Origin: Euglena gracilis
Taxonomy: Eukaryota; Euglenida; Euglenophyceae; Euglenales
Reading direction: 5' to 3'
DNA: 64,000 nt
Assembly: GCA_039621445.1 (NCBI GenBank)
Contig: CP154957.1
Span: forward strand, 36,048,696 to 36,112,695
Shown here: positions 18,010 through 29,241 of the stretch, in pieces
How the letters are laid out: every line of letters begins with the position of its first letter
Position numbering within the stretch: position 1 is the stretch's first letter
Notes under the pieces: generated by a model
The model's database searches: none
Told to the model about the DNA's origin: nothing
The model's input: the letters and a program-made list of their open reading frames with translations, nothing else
Program-made: the position numbers and the translations under genes

Positions 18010-21000
18010 ATGTCGTTCCGCCCGACGTCATACGCTGCCCTCGCCCCCCTGGAGCCTGACCCGGCTTTGTTCTGCGGACTCCCCCCCCCCCTGGTCAGGT
18101 TTTTGGTGGGTTGGCGCCGCGTCGAAGGCGCCGGGGGCCTGGACCGGGCCATTTTCGGGGGAAGTTTGCCGTGGCCGGCCGGCCCCCAACGCTGACCCCC
18201 TGGGGGGTGGGCGGGTTGGGCAGGCACTCCCTGGCGCCCGGCACCTTCTCTGGGGGTTGGGGAACGGAGCCGGAGCCCGACCGCCCCGCCGCCAGTGGGC
18301 GGTGGGTGGCCGCGGCCAGTGGGGCGGCGCTGCTGCTGGTCGCCGGCGCCGTGGCCCACGCCCCCCGCTCCGCCCCGGCGATGGCCCTCGCCGCCGAAGT
18401 TCGCCCCGAGCGGACCGTTGGCCGGCCGCTGTCGGCCATGGCGCGTAGGCGGAGGCTGTAGGCAAGCCCTTTTGATGATGCAAGGCGATGGATGGCGGTG
18501 CAAGGTTGGTGCCAACATTTTTTGATATTTCAGCCATTTTTTAGCTTCTTTTTGATATTTTTTGGCCACTCTTGTCTCATTTTTGGCCACTTCTGTGGCC
18601 AAAAAACGAGACTTTTTGCCTTTTTGCTTTTTTGGCTATTCTTTGGCTATTTTTGTTGGCCATTTTCGGCCGTTTTTTGGCCATATTGTTTTTTTTTTTT
18701 TGTTGCTTTCGGCCACTTTTTGGCTCATTTTGGCCACTTTTGCCTGCTTTTTTTTTTTTTGCTGTTTTGGTCATTTTGCACCTTTGGATGCTTTTGCCCA
18801 TTTTCGGTCATTTCTGGCCCATTTTTGGGCATTTCCGCCATTTTTGGCCATTTGGTCATTTTATAAACAAAAACAAGTGGCCCGTGGGTGTTCAAAGGTG
18901 CTTGGCTGTGGGGGAGGGCGGGGGAAAGGCACACAACGGTGGCTATCGTCCCAGCCATCCGGATCCGTCCCGGATGATGTGCCGGTTTTTGGTTTTCAGT
19001 CCTGTGTGTGGGGGGGGGGCAGCGTTTCACAGCATGCCAGGCCTGTGGAACGTCGTGTCCATTTGCCACGCTCCTGGTGCACGCGGTCTGTTTGGGTGCT
19101 GGATGTTGGTTGCCCCCTCATTCTGCTCCACCTCATTTCCTGGCCAGTTGGGTGGCAAAGTCGCCCAGCCTTCTCCTGGCGGCAGCCCCCCTGCCCCTCG
19201 CCCCGCCCCTGCCGGCCCCCCGGCCACTCCCGGCGGCCCCCCTCGCGGGCCCCGCTGTGACGGCACTGTGGACGGCCGACCCGACCGCCAAGCCGCTGTT
19301 GAGCCGCCCCACCCAGGCCCCCGCCCCGGTCGGACCTATGCCAGCAGGGCAGCGCCACGCTGGGGGCCGACATACATTCGTGGTGACACCAAGCTGGTTT
19401 TGGTTGACCTGTGGACACCACAAGCCATACCAAGCTGTTCTGTGGTATGTTTGTGGACCTCAATTATTCATAGTTATTTTTTTTGTGGACCACACCCAAC
19501 GTCTGACTGTGGGTGGCAGACTGGGGGGACGGGGGCCCGGCGGTGACTGGTGGCTGACCGTCGTCGCTGCCGCCGCCGCCTTCGGCGCCGCGGCGTGGCT
19601 GGCGGCGAGCCGCGTCCTGCCAGGCGGGCGGCAGGGGCCGGCCTCAGACGTGGCAGTGCTGACGCTGGTCGGGAAGAAGTTGAAGGGACCCGGGCACGGT
19701 GGGGCATGGCTGGCACAGGGCTGCCCACTTGCCCACAACGCAGCTGCACCCAGGGTATAAGTCAATGTACTTCACCCGGCCTCTGACACTGGTCATTGGG
19801 GCCACGTTGTGCTTGAATATTGCAGCAATGCTGCGACTGAGCTTCACATGCCAAGTTGGAACTGTCTATTTGGACCCGACTGATCAGTTTTTGGGCAGGG
19901 ACCATTCTACCCCCGCCGCATTCCATCACCGCGCAGTACTGGGAGGTCGATTTCCAGGGTACATTGTCCCCTGAAAAACCTGCGCTGGCCAATCTACACG
20001 ACGGCCGCCCCGCCGTGACCTCGTGTTCCGGGAGAAGTGCGATCGTGTCGGCATCACGCTGACGCGCTTCATGAACGAGATGGTGCGCGCCAACCCGGAC
20101 ATGGCGGAGCTGGAGTCCGTGTTTGCGTCCATTCAGACGGCGGGGAAGGCCATTGCCAAGCTGGTCCCCCCAGGCCATCCCCCCTGACACTCCTTCCACT
20201 CATATCTCCCCACTGGGAGTACAATATAATACGGGTTGAGAACACCAACATTTTTTGTGGTTTCTCCCGCTTTGTGTTTTTTTTTTAGTTCTGCTGAGAA
20301 ATGAATTTGGCTTTTATAAATTCCGCATTCTATACTACATTTTTCCTGTGACCAAAGCTTTTGTCATTTTTTTGCCATTGCTGTATTTTTTTGGCAACAA
20401 TTTACATTTTTCTTGGTTTTTTTTTGCAACAAGGATCATCGAAAATGAACAAAATTTAACTTTTTTTTTTTGCCATTGTGCTTCCACCCCTCCCCCTCCC
20501 CCCCACTTGTGAATACCCACAAGGTGACCCTTTTGGAGTTTGGTTGGGCTTTGCCATATGGAGGGGTTTGATGGAAAGCACTGCTGTCCGATGCCAACCA
20601 ACTCTTAATCAGAGTCTGTCCTGATGGAGTTGGAATCCCTTCACAGATAGGACTGGGTTGCCTGTCCCTAGCGGGCCCCCATCGATGGGATGCTGGGCAA
20701 GCAGGGCAGCACCAACGTGCAGGGGGAAGAACAGAAGAAGCTGGATGTGACCTCGCCCCCAAAGTGACTCCCAATCAGGCAATTGCTTAAGCACTGACCG
20801 ACCCCCCCCCCCCCCCGGGGGGGGGTGGGTGACTGGGTTTTTCAGAGTGACTGACTGGTTTTTGGCCCGGACCCCCTCCCCCCCCGGGGGGTCGGCCAGG
20901 AGTGGGCAAAAGTGGCTTGAGTGACCCCGGTGCCGAAGGCGCCGGAAATTTTTTTTTGGCCTAAAATGGCCTAAAGTGACTGGAAAGTGGCCGTTTTTCT

Positions 21001-21252
21001 GAGTGGCCGACCCCCCCCCCCCCGGGGGGGGGTAGTGACTGGCTGGGTTTTGAAAAGGAGTGACCGACAGGTTTTTAAAAAAGTGGAGTGCCCCCCCCTC
21101 CCCCCCCGGGGGTCGGTAAGCAATTGTATGCTCCCAATCCCCCTCCTTCTCTGTGTTTCTGTCTGTGTTCATCCTCATTTCTGTCTGTCTGTGTTTCTTT
21201 TTGTCTGCCGTCTTTGAGCATATGTCAATATTGACGTGCTTGTGTGTTGTGC

Positions 21253-21287
<35 letters not shown>

Positions 21288-24200
21288 CTTTTTTTCGTGC
21301 ATGTATATGCCAGTGTGAGCGTGTGTGTGGTAGTTTTTTTTTTTTTTTTTTTGTTTTTTTTTTTTTTTGATTGGAGACCCAAGCCCCTCCACATGCCCCC
21401 TATCCTCATCAAATATTTGTTTGTATTCTGTGCGTGTCTGTCTGTTTGTGTGTGTGTGTGTGTGTGTGTGTCCACACGTCAGGTATTTTTTGAAGGTGGT
21501 CCCGGGGGGGGGTAAGGTTGGTGGGTCCGTGGACCTCCTCCTCCACAGGGGGGGGGGTCAGCCCGAGTTGGCCGAGTCAGCCCGGAATTGGAGGTTTCAT
21601 TTCCTTCCTTTCCTCTATTTTCGGTGCGAGATGCCAATTTTTTTTAACCCCAGAATTGACCCTAAAAAATGGGGCAACAGAGTCCCCCCCCCCTCCCCAG
21701 GGAAGTTGGGGAACATCCCTGAGTGGGCGTGGGGACCTGGTCTTGAAACAATCCCTGCTGCATCCCTGCTGTGTTTGTACAGCCGCGCGTCGCAGGGGCT
21801 TGTTCAGGACGTCGACGAGGGCCGCTACGTCACCGTGTTTTCCCAGGGGCCTCCGCGCTGCCTCGCCCATCGCTCCTTCCCCGGGGCAGCCTCTTCCGCG
21901 GGGTGTGGGTCGCCCGGGGGCCTCTGTGCCTGACCCGCTGGACGGCTCCTCCAACGTGGACGCGGGTATCCCCACGGGGACCATCTTCGGCATCTTCGAG
22001 CGGGACGAGTCGTGCCACCTGCCAGAGAACTTCTTCCCCGGGGAGACCAAGCAGGCCGGACTGCTGCCCAGGGCAGCCCATGACCCCGATAGGGCCAAAC
22101 CACCACTGCCTTCGAGCATCCGTTCCCTTAACACTTAACACTGGTGCGAACCCTGACTGGCTTTTTCGCAGGACTGATTGGTTTTTGGCCCAAACCCCTC
22201 CCCCCTGAGGGGGTTGACAAAAAAACCACCAAAGCGACCCGGTGCCGAAGGTCGTCGAAGACACCCATTTTTTTCCCCTTCACATTTGTGGTTTATTTTC
22301 CTTTGGATTCCAGAGTGTCCGTGTCCAACCCCCCGCGGGTTGTGACTGGCTGGTTATCCAGGAAAAAAAACAGTGACTGACGGGAAGAGTGGAAGTGGCC
22401 CCTCCCCCAGGGGTCGGCAAAAATTGTATGGTCCCCTCCCCTCCCCTCCCCTCCCGGGGGGGGGGAATGGGTTTTCGCTGCTCGATCTCCCATCTGGGGG
22501 TCAGTTCGGCCAGGCCAAAGGCCTGATCGAAAATTTTTTCAAGGGTTTGTGTTCAAGGGTGGGTCGACCCCCCCCCCCCCGGGTCGTGCATGGGGTGGGG
22601 TTTTGGGGGAAAAAGCAGATGGGTGGGTTTGGGAGCTCCCCAAGGAGGGACCCCTCCCCTGGAAAACTGTCAGGGTCCAGCCCAGGAAATTATCAGGGTC
22701 TTTGGTACTGGCCCACCTGTACCAAGACCACCTGTACCACCTGCACCATCACCACATCGGAAGTTGTCACAGTCCCCGGTACCGGCCGACCTGTCAGGTG
22801 ACGGTTCCCCAGGGGGGGTATGCTTTTGAGGAGGCTGTACCTTTGGGAGATATTCCCACCACCCCTTTTGCCGTCCCTTCCAGAAGAAAGGGGTGCCAGT
22901 GAGGATACATGGCCTTCATACATGATACATGAACTTCTGCAGCACTCACCTTTTGTACACATTTTATGTGTGTCTGCATGTGCGGTTGTCTGTTTGCTGT
23001 GTGTGTGTGTGTGCACGTATGAGTGTCCATACGTGCACATGTGTGTATGCGCATGTGGATGTGTCTGCATGCGTGCATGCATGGACGCGTGTATGCGTGC
23101 ACATGTGCAAGCGTGTGTTTGTACGTGTACGGCTTCGCGGCTTGCTCTGTCGGCGGAGCAGCAGTGCCTGCGCAGCACGCTGCAGGCGGGGAAGTCCCTT
23201 GTGGCAGCGGGGTACGTGCTGTACTCCACCTCCACGTACTTCGTGTTCACGTTCGGCGCTGGGGTGAACGGCTTCACACTGGACCACTCCCTCGGGGAGT
23301 TCATCCTGACGCACCCTACCCAGGGGCTGACTGTGTGCGGACAGGTGCTGCTGGGTTACGTGGTGTTCCATGGTGGCATAGTGGCACCCCAGACGCTTTG
23401 CCGAATTCCTGCCGGGTGGGTTTGACCTTATGTCCACCGCAGTATGCTCACTTTCAGCGATGGGAGCAGAGGCATACACGCAAAAGATCCTGGTATCCAA
23501 GCTGAATATGCAAAAAGAGTTTTCAAGTACCAGGAAAATGAGAACCAAAAGGTGATGCTCTCCAACAGTCACGAGAATTCAAGACTGATATCTCAAGGAA
23601 ACACGAAAATGGGTTCCCCATAGGGGGAAAGTCAAACACACACACATAGTTCGCACGCATTTGCATATTTAGCGTATTTCACAAGTTTAGCACATTTAGC
23701 AGAAAGTTGCTTGGGGGGGGGTCAAGTGCAAATTCCCCATACTTTTGGATAGTTCGAAGCTTTTCAGGGGTCGCTGTTGACTGCCCCCCACCCCCCACTG
23801 GCAACAACTGGGCCTCTGGCCGCCCAACATCCGCATCCCGCCCCGGGGCCGCATCTACTCCATCAACAGCGCCAACCGGCGCACGTGGGATAAGCCGGTC
23901 CAGGTGTACATCGACTCCCTGTCCGACGGCACCAACCTGGCCGGCCAGGGCGGCACAGTAGACGGCATCGTCGGCACAGCAAGCAAAGTATTATTGGAGG
24001 CGTCCCTTGTTTGAGTATACTCAAATTTCAATAAATTTGATGTTTCAGAATCCAACTGTCAAAAACCCTGTCAAAGTTGCCAACAAACAGGACCACGGGC
24101 GTCAGGCTTGAATTTGGTTTCCAAATTTTTGTGGAATTCTCAATGGCAACTGAACTTTCGAACCTGACAATCCCCAAACTTTCGAATCCCCAATAATGGG

Positions 24201-25482
24201 GCCAGGTGCTCAGTTATTGGCACCACCTTTCCCTACAGTCGACAATTATTGGGGAAAGAAGAGGGGGGAGGGGTTTGTGGAGGGTCCTCCATTGACTTTT
24301 AAGAGGAGTTAAACGATGTAGTGGGAAGGTGCAGTGGCAGGTGGTGGGTGGTGCTGGAGAACTTCATGGTGAGCCTCCTGAACCAACAATGAAGAAAGTG
24401 AGCTGCAAAGGTGGCCTAATACAGCTGGTTTGGTGCGGGCTTGCCCCAGTTGCCCCGCACTTCCCTCCCACATGCTCCCCTGGGCCCGGCACGGAGTACA
24501 CCAGCCGCTACATCGGCAGCATGGTCGGGGACGTCCACCGCACGCTGATGTACGGCGGCGTGTTCGCGTACCCGGCGGACAGCAAGAACCCGAAGGGCAA
24601 GCTGCGCCTCCTGTACGAGGCCTCCCCGATGTCGTTCCTCGTGGAGCAGGCGGGCGGCAAGTCCAGCACAGGCGTGGTCCGCATCATGGGCCGGGGCGCC
24701 CCCCGGGACTGGCTTGGGCTTGGAGGTCGTCTGGAGAGTGCGGAAGGGATGGAGGAGTGGAACTTATAGGCAGGTAAACTCGCACTCAAGCATGTCCGCT
24801 TGCACAATAAGGTGCACTTGCAATATTTGGAAGCATGGAGAAGCTTTCCCCTGTAGTAAGGTGCCAGGACTTTTTGGGGGGTTTTTCGAAACAGAAGACT
24901 TCTTGTGCTGTGGACCTTGCTGGAAGGCTTGCTGGCTGCTGGACCAACCTGCTGAGCTTGGCCGCCAACAAAAACAGATACAACAAATCCAGCTCTTTTG
25001 ACTTCTGAACGCCATTTCCAATAAATGGAAACGTCCTTCCCCTCACATGCTTTACCCCACTCGGCAGCCAGCTTGTGCGCCTTTGCCCACTCTGCCTCCA
25101 CCCAACACGAGACACCAAACCCGAAACACGCCAGAGGTTTTGTTTGGGCCAGCGTGTGTGGCAGGGGGCAGGGGTCCGCCCCGCGGCCGACATCCCCCCG
25201 GCCAGCGTGCACCAGCGGGTGCCGTGCGTGATGGGGGGCAGCGAGGAGGTGGCGGAGCTCGAGGCGTGGTACCACCGGCTGGGGGACCCCGCCGTGAAGG
25301 CGCACCACCTCGGGCTGCTGACGCCGGCCAGGCCACTGACCACCAGGCGTTGGCTTCCCAGGCAGGCAGGGGCACAGCACAACCTGCTCCGGGACTGTGT
25401 CTTGGGTCGGAAATGGAAATGGTTGCTCAATCCCCCGTGCCCAGTCCCGCGGATGCTGAACAACCCTGACGTGTATATCTAA
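18010..25482 (+). CDS. FBP: Fructose-1,6-bisphosphatase, plastid-type, with N-terminal presequence
   Basis: Hydrolyses fructose 1,6-bisphosphate in the Calvin cycle. Exons I can place: 19562-19628, 19993-20163, 20672-20746, about 21777-21840, 21932-22065, 23155-23317, 23826-23942, 24488-24688, 25189-25482 (stop). Landmarks: [18 protein letters not shown], the metal-site motif [86 protein letters not shown]. Between GTIFGIF and LQAG is an insertion with two cysteines 21 residues apart, like the redox loop of plastid FBPases. Upstream, a hydrophobic stretch near 18302-18360 ([15 protein letters not shown]...AHAP) and a second at 19562-19615 ([16 protein letters not shown]) fit the two-part presequence of euglenid plastid proteins. 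The start at 18010 and the exons up to 19561 are tentative. The exon for the LSN...VSEE segment was not found between 20747 and 21776. Confidence 0.85.
18520..18880. repeat. TTTTGGCCA-rich low-complexity tract
   Basis: Degenerate repetition of TTTTTGGCCATTTT words; the same style recurs at 14470-14600 and 56185-56800. Confidence 0.7.
19365..19505. mobile_element. Short diverged relative of the hAT-like element
   Basis: It carries ACATTCGTGGTGACACCA at the left and GTGGACCACACCCAACGTCTG at the right, with CCTGTGGACACCACAA between. This resembles the subterminal and terminal parts of the 7460 and 15364 elements. About 140 bp. Confidence 0.4.
20780..21126. mobile_element. MITE-like element with CAATTGCTTA/CCGACCCCC ends (family F, copy 1)
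   Basis: CAATTGCTTA...CCGACCCCC at the left is inverted in GGGGGTCGGTAAGCAATTG at the right. The interior has GAGTGACTGACTGGTTTTTGG, AAAAGTGGCTTGAGTGACCC and TTGGCCTAAAATGGCC. A close copy is at 34021-34338 and a diverged one at about 22144-22440. It lies in an FBPase intron. Confidence 0.8.
21254..21369. repeat. Poly-T tracts
   Basis: T-runs of more than 15 bases at 21255-21290 and 21335-21369, separated by GTGTGAGCGTGTGTGTGG. Confidence 0.9.
22144..22440. repeat. Diverged family F copy
   Basis: Shares GACTGATTGGTTTTTGGCCC, AAGCGACCCGGTGCCGAAGG and GGGGTCGGCAAAAATTGTATGG with 20780-21126, but the left terminal repeat is weak. Confidence 0.5.
22655..22822. repeat. Family C repeat, copy 2
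   Basis: AAAACTGTCAGGGTCC at the left and CCTGTCAGGTGACGGTTCCCC plus a G-run at the right, with GGTACCGGCC inside. A shorter version of 12630-12945. Confidence 0.65.
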
Positions 25483-28400
25483 CCATGCCAAGAACGAGCT
25501 TGGGTTACACAAGGCCGTCAAAACAATCCCGATCTGTGGCAGCCCCAACACTCATTGTCCAGGCAGTAATACATGTCTATTTCTAACTTTCAAAGTGGGA
25601 GATGACTGTGTTTCGTGCCGTCGCCGCAGTCCAGAAAGGAAGAAAAGCCAAGCAACGACACCCACCATGTTGTTATCAACATGTTACAGCGTGAAGGATT
25701 TGTGTACTCTAGTTTTCTCAAGAATGTGATTATCGAGTTGCTTTTTGTTTGTTTTCCCTCATGCACTTAGCTGCAGGTTCTTCGCAGCCAGGTCTTCCCT
25801 GCACACACGAAGGTCCTCAAAAGGACACAACCTTGGGGGGAGGAGAGATGACCCTGCCCTCTGCCGTGAAGTAACGGCCTGCGGACAAAGGAGACGCTGC
25901 CGCCAGTGGCGGTGTGACCAACCGTGTGACCGCTCAGGGCAGCCCGGTGGAGTGTGGGTGGCCAGTTTCGGATGCTCTTAGACAGGCCACAGTTGGCAGG
26001 CACTTGGCACTGGGCACGCACCTGTGGTTTTGATGCATGTTGCTTTTCCTAGCCAGACTTTTCACAATTCATTCCTCAAAATTTAACGGATGGCGCCTCG
26101 CCGTTTTTGGGCACCCGCCTGTTAACCTCCAGCCCTTTCGCAGCGCGTCCATTTGTACCTCCAGCCGCCCTTTCGCAGGCCGCTCCATTTTCGCCGCTTT
26201 TTTATGGAGCACGCGTCCAAGAGAACAGCCCTGGCTGCCGTGCTCCCGCTGCAGGATTGGCCACCCGTCCCTCGGCGTTTCCTCCTCACGGGTCCCCCAT
26301 GGCTGCCTCCCTGCCACCATCCGGCAGTGAGTACCCCCCCCCCCCCCAACTGAAAAAGACCCCACAGCCCCCTTAGCGGCGCGGCTGCCAACTGACATCT
26401 GACCCACCCCCCCACTTCTGCTTGCCCGGCTGGCTCCCCCTTCCCTTGAGTGAGGTCCACCGTCTCACAAGAGCCCAGACTGGCCCCCAACCTCCATCTC
26501 CCAATGGGGGGCCAGAAGTGACATGGCTCAGCCGGTGGTCTTTTTGCCCAGTTCTGATGTCTGGCGTGGGCAACTGGGGGTCCTTGCGGTTGCGGTTGGG
26601 GGGGCATTTCCTTGGATGAGAGTTGGGCAGGCCAACCACAAGTTTTAAATGAAAGCGCAGCTGCAGTTGTCGCGCATTAGGGTGGTATTGTGGTGCATCA
26701 TGCATTGCTAATTGCAACATAGTTACCCAAAAGTGAGGCTCAAAAATGAAGTAGATTTCTCTCCTGCACGGTGTGCCAGGCTTTGCTTTGAAGTCAGTTG
26801 CTTCCATTGTTTAAGCTGACTCTGGCAGTTTCCAATATTTTGCCAGAACCACCACCCAGGTTCTTGCCTTCAAATTCCAAGCCCCAAATTCATTCTTTCC
26901 TGGTTCTGCAGATACACACAAAATCAGCAAACAAACGAAATCTTTCCCTTCAGAGCTTCTGTAATTTGGCGCCAGTCGAGATTTTGTATGATTCCTGGTT
27001 CTCAAAATTCCCAAACGTCAGAATTTGCATTGCCCGATGTGGGTTCCAGCAGTGTTTTTTTTAGGAAGTTTGGGAGTTGGAAGGTTGGGAATTTTGGGGT
27101 CACCGTCCCTGGCGGCCGTGCACCATCAAGGGGGACTTAAAATGGATGTGCTTTTTAATATCCAACTTTTGCTTACTTTGGCAAGGGGGTTAATTGTTTT
27201 TCGGGGAGTGCTGAGGGTTGCAGGGTTTGGCACAAGGAGGGTGTGGGGCAGAGGAGGGGGGTGTCCCCCGGACCACAGTTGGGGGGAGTTAGGACCCCCA
27301 TCTGCCAAGAGACCCAAAAGGTCAAAGTTTTCCTTTGCAAAGCTCTGATTTTTTTGATTTTTTTTTTTGCAAAACTTTGCCCCAAAAGTGCCCAAACTGG
27401 AATTTTTTGGCACAAATATTCAGTGGCTTTCCATAACCTTGTGTACCGCAGCACCACCCTGACCCCCCAGGGCGGACATGAGAGTAGGTTGTCAGTCCCC
27501 CCCCTCCGATTCAGGATGGGGGGTGGGTTCGGGGGACACCCCCAAGCCTCCTGAACAGTGGGGTAACCGACTTTGGGCAACCACCGGAGGAGGTGAAACT
27601 GACTTAGGCGGCCAACCTCGCACTTAGATGCAACAATGTCGTCTTGCGCCCGCGCAAAATTTCAATTTTTGCATTTTTAGGTCCAGGGCCTGAAGTACTG
27701 GTGACAAGCTGGCCCTCTGTGTGTGGATTGCCAACATTTTATGAGAGTGAAACCTGGGGGAAAGGCTAACTGCAATTGACCCCCAGGGGCACTGCAAACC
27801 CTTTAGCAAAGGCCTGCCCCCGGCTCTTGAAGTGCTTGAAGTGCAGTACATTGGCTGGAAATGAATGGATTCACTGGCTTTGAAAAATCGGCTCTCAGAG
27901 GGGCAACCCTTCTAGAACATGCCAAAACAGTGGCAGCCCATTTGGGAGCTGCTGGCTGGGGAAAAAATGTGCTGGCCGGCTGACTGGCTGAACTTCCCGC
28001 CCCCCGAGGGGTAACTCCAACCCGACCTGCAACTCACCTCCTGGGACTGACAGTTGCAAGAACACAGGGGACAGGATCAGGGTTTGCGTATATTTTTTGG
28101 GGGGGGTAATTTTTTGAGCAATAGCCTGGCATTTTCCAATGCATTTTTTCAATTTAGCCTTCAATGCACATTTATTTTGATGTTACAGAGCAAAAATATG
28201 GCTGCCCACAGGCCTAACTGCCCCATACCAAAAATGTGTGCCCAGAAGGTGAATCCTTTGGTCAGACCTATCCCCCCCCCCCAATTTTAGCATGTTGGGT
28301 GGGGTATTGCACACCCCTCCCCCTATGTCCAAAGGGACCCCCCGCAGGTGGGTCGTTAAGCGATTCCCTGGTTTCCAAGGTTGAACTTTGGAGTATGGCA

Positions 28401-28822
28401 ACTTTCAAAACAATGCCTGTCTTCACAATTGCGCAAATGACCCAAGCAACCACATTTTATGCAAGTTTGGCCACCTGAGACTGGTTGAGCTTGGTTTCAA
28501 CCCAGCTGCAGAGATTTTCAAGTCTGCACGGTTTGTGTCGCACCGGCGTCGCATCCTTCCAAACGGCTGGGTAGTGTCTGTGAGGGTTTGGCAGTGTCGA
28601 GTGACAGTCTGTTTCCACTGAGGCCAACGCCTGGTTGACACCTTGCCGATATCTTTCCTACCTGTCCACTGTTCCAATAAAGACAGAGGAAGATTTGGGA
28701 CACGGGGTTTCCTGTGATGGGTCTGGCCGTGGGCGACCAAAAGGAGCAGTGGGTGCCCCACTTGAACCCATGCAGCGTTTTCCAAAATAAGCACCCCCCC
28801 CCCCCACTCCCACCCACACCCA
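25483..28822. other. Intergenic region without a supported gene
   Basis: I read this on both strands and recognised no exon. Poly-C runs, T-rich stretches and short open frames are present, without family signatures or paired splice sites. Confidence 0.5.
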
Positions 28823-29241
28823 TAACCCCCCCCCCCTAATAGTGCTGCGGGGCCAATAGAGCTGCGGGTCCAAATAGTGCTGCACCCCCCGCCGGATGAA
28901 GCGAGCGTCCAATAGTGCTGCACCCCCCCAAAATCACAGCAATGTGAAATGCGTAGAAGCTGGTGCAGCCTACTGCAGGCACCTTTTTTAATCCGCAGAG
29001 AGGGGAAAGGGGGCGAATTCCCACCTGAGCAACTCACAGAAGTCGTCCGAAGATGAACCACACAACCTCACCAGCCTCAGAGAAGGACATTGAGCAGACA
29101 AAAAGGGTGCCTGTGGTGATAGGCCGGGACTAAGAGGCACCCAGTCCAATAGTGCTGCGGGTCCAAATAGTGCTGCACCCCCCGCCGCCGGAGGCGACCG
29201 TCCAATAGAGCTGCGGGTGCAATACTATTTGGGGGGGTTTA
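28823..29241. mobile_element. MITE-like element with CCCCTAATAGTGCTGC ends (family G)
   Basis: The left end (about 28826) is a C-run plus TAATAGTGCTGCGG; the right end is GCAATACTATTTGGGGGGGTTTA, a diverged inverted repeat. Inside, CCAATAGAGCTGCGGGTCC and CAAATAGTGCTGCACCCCCC occur near both ends. The ends resemble family E (CCCCTAATAGAAGCAC), so the two are probably related. Confidence 0.65.
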
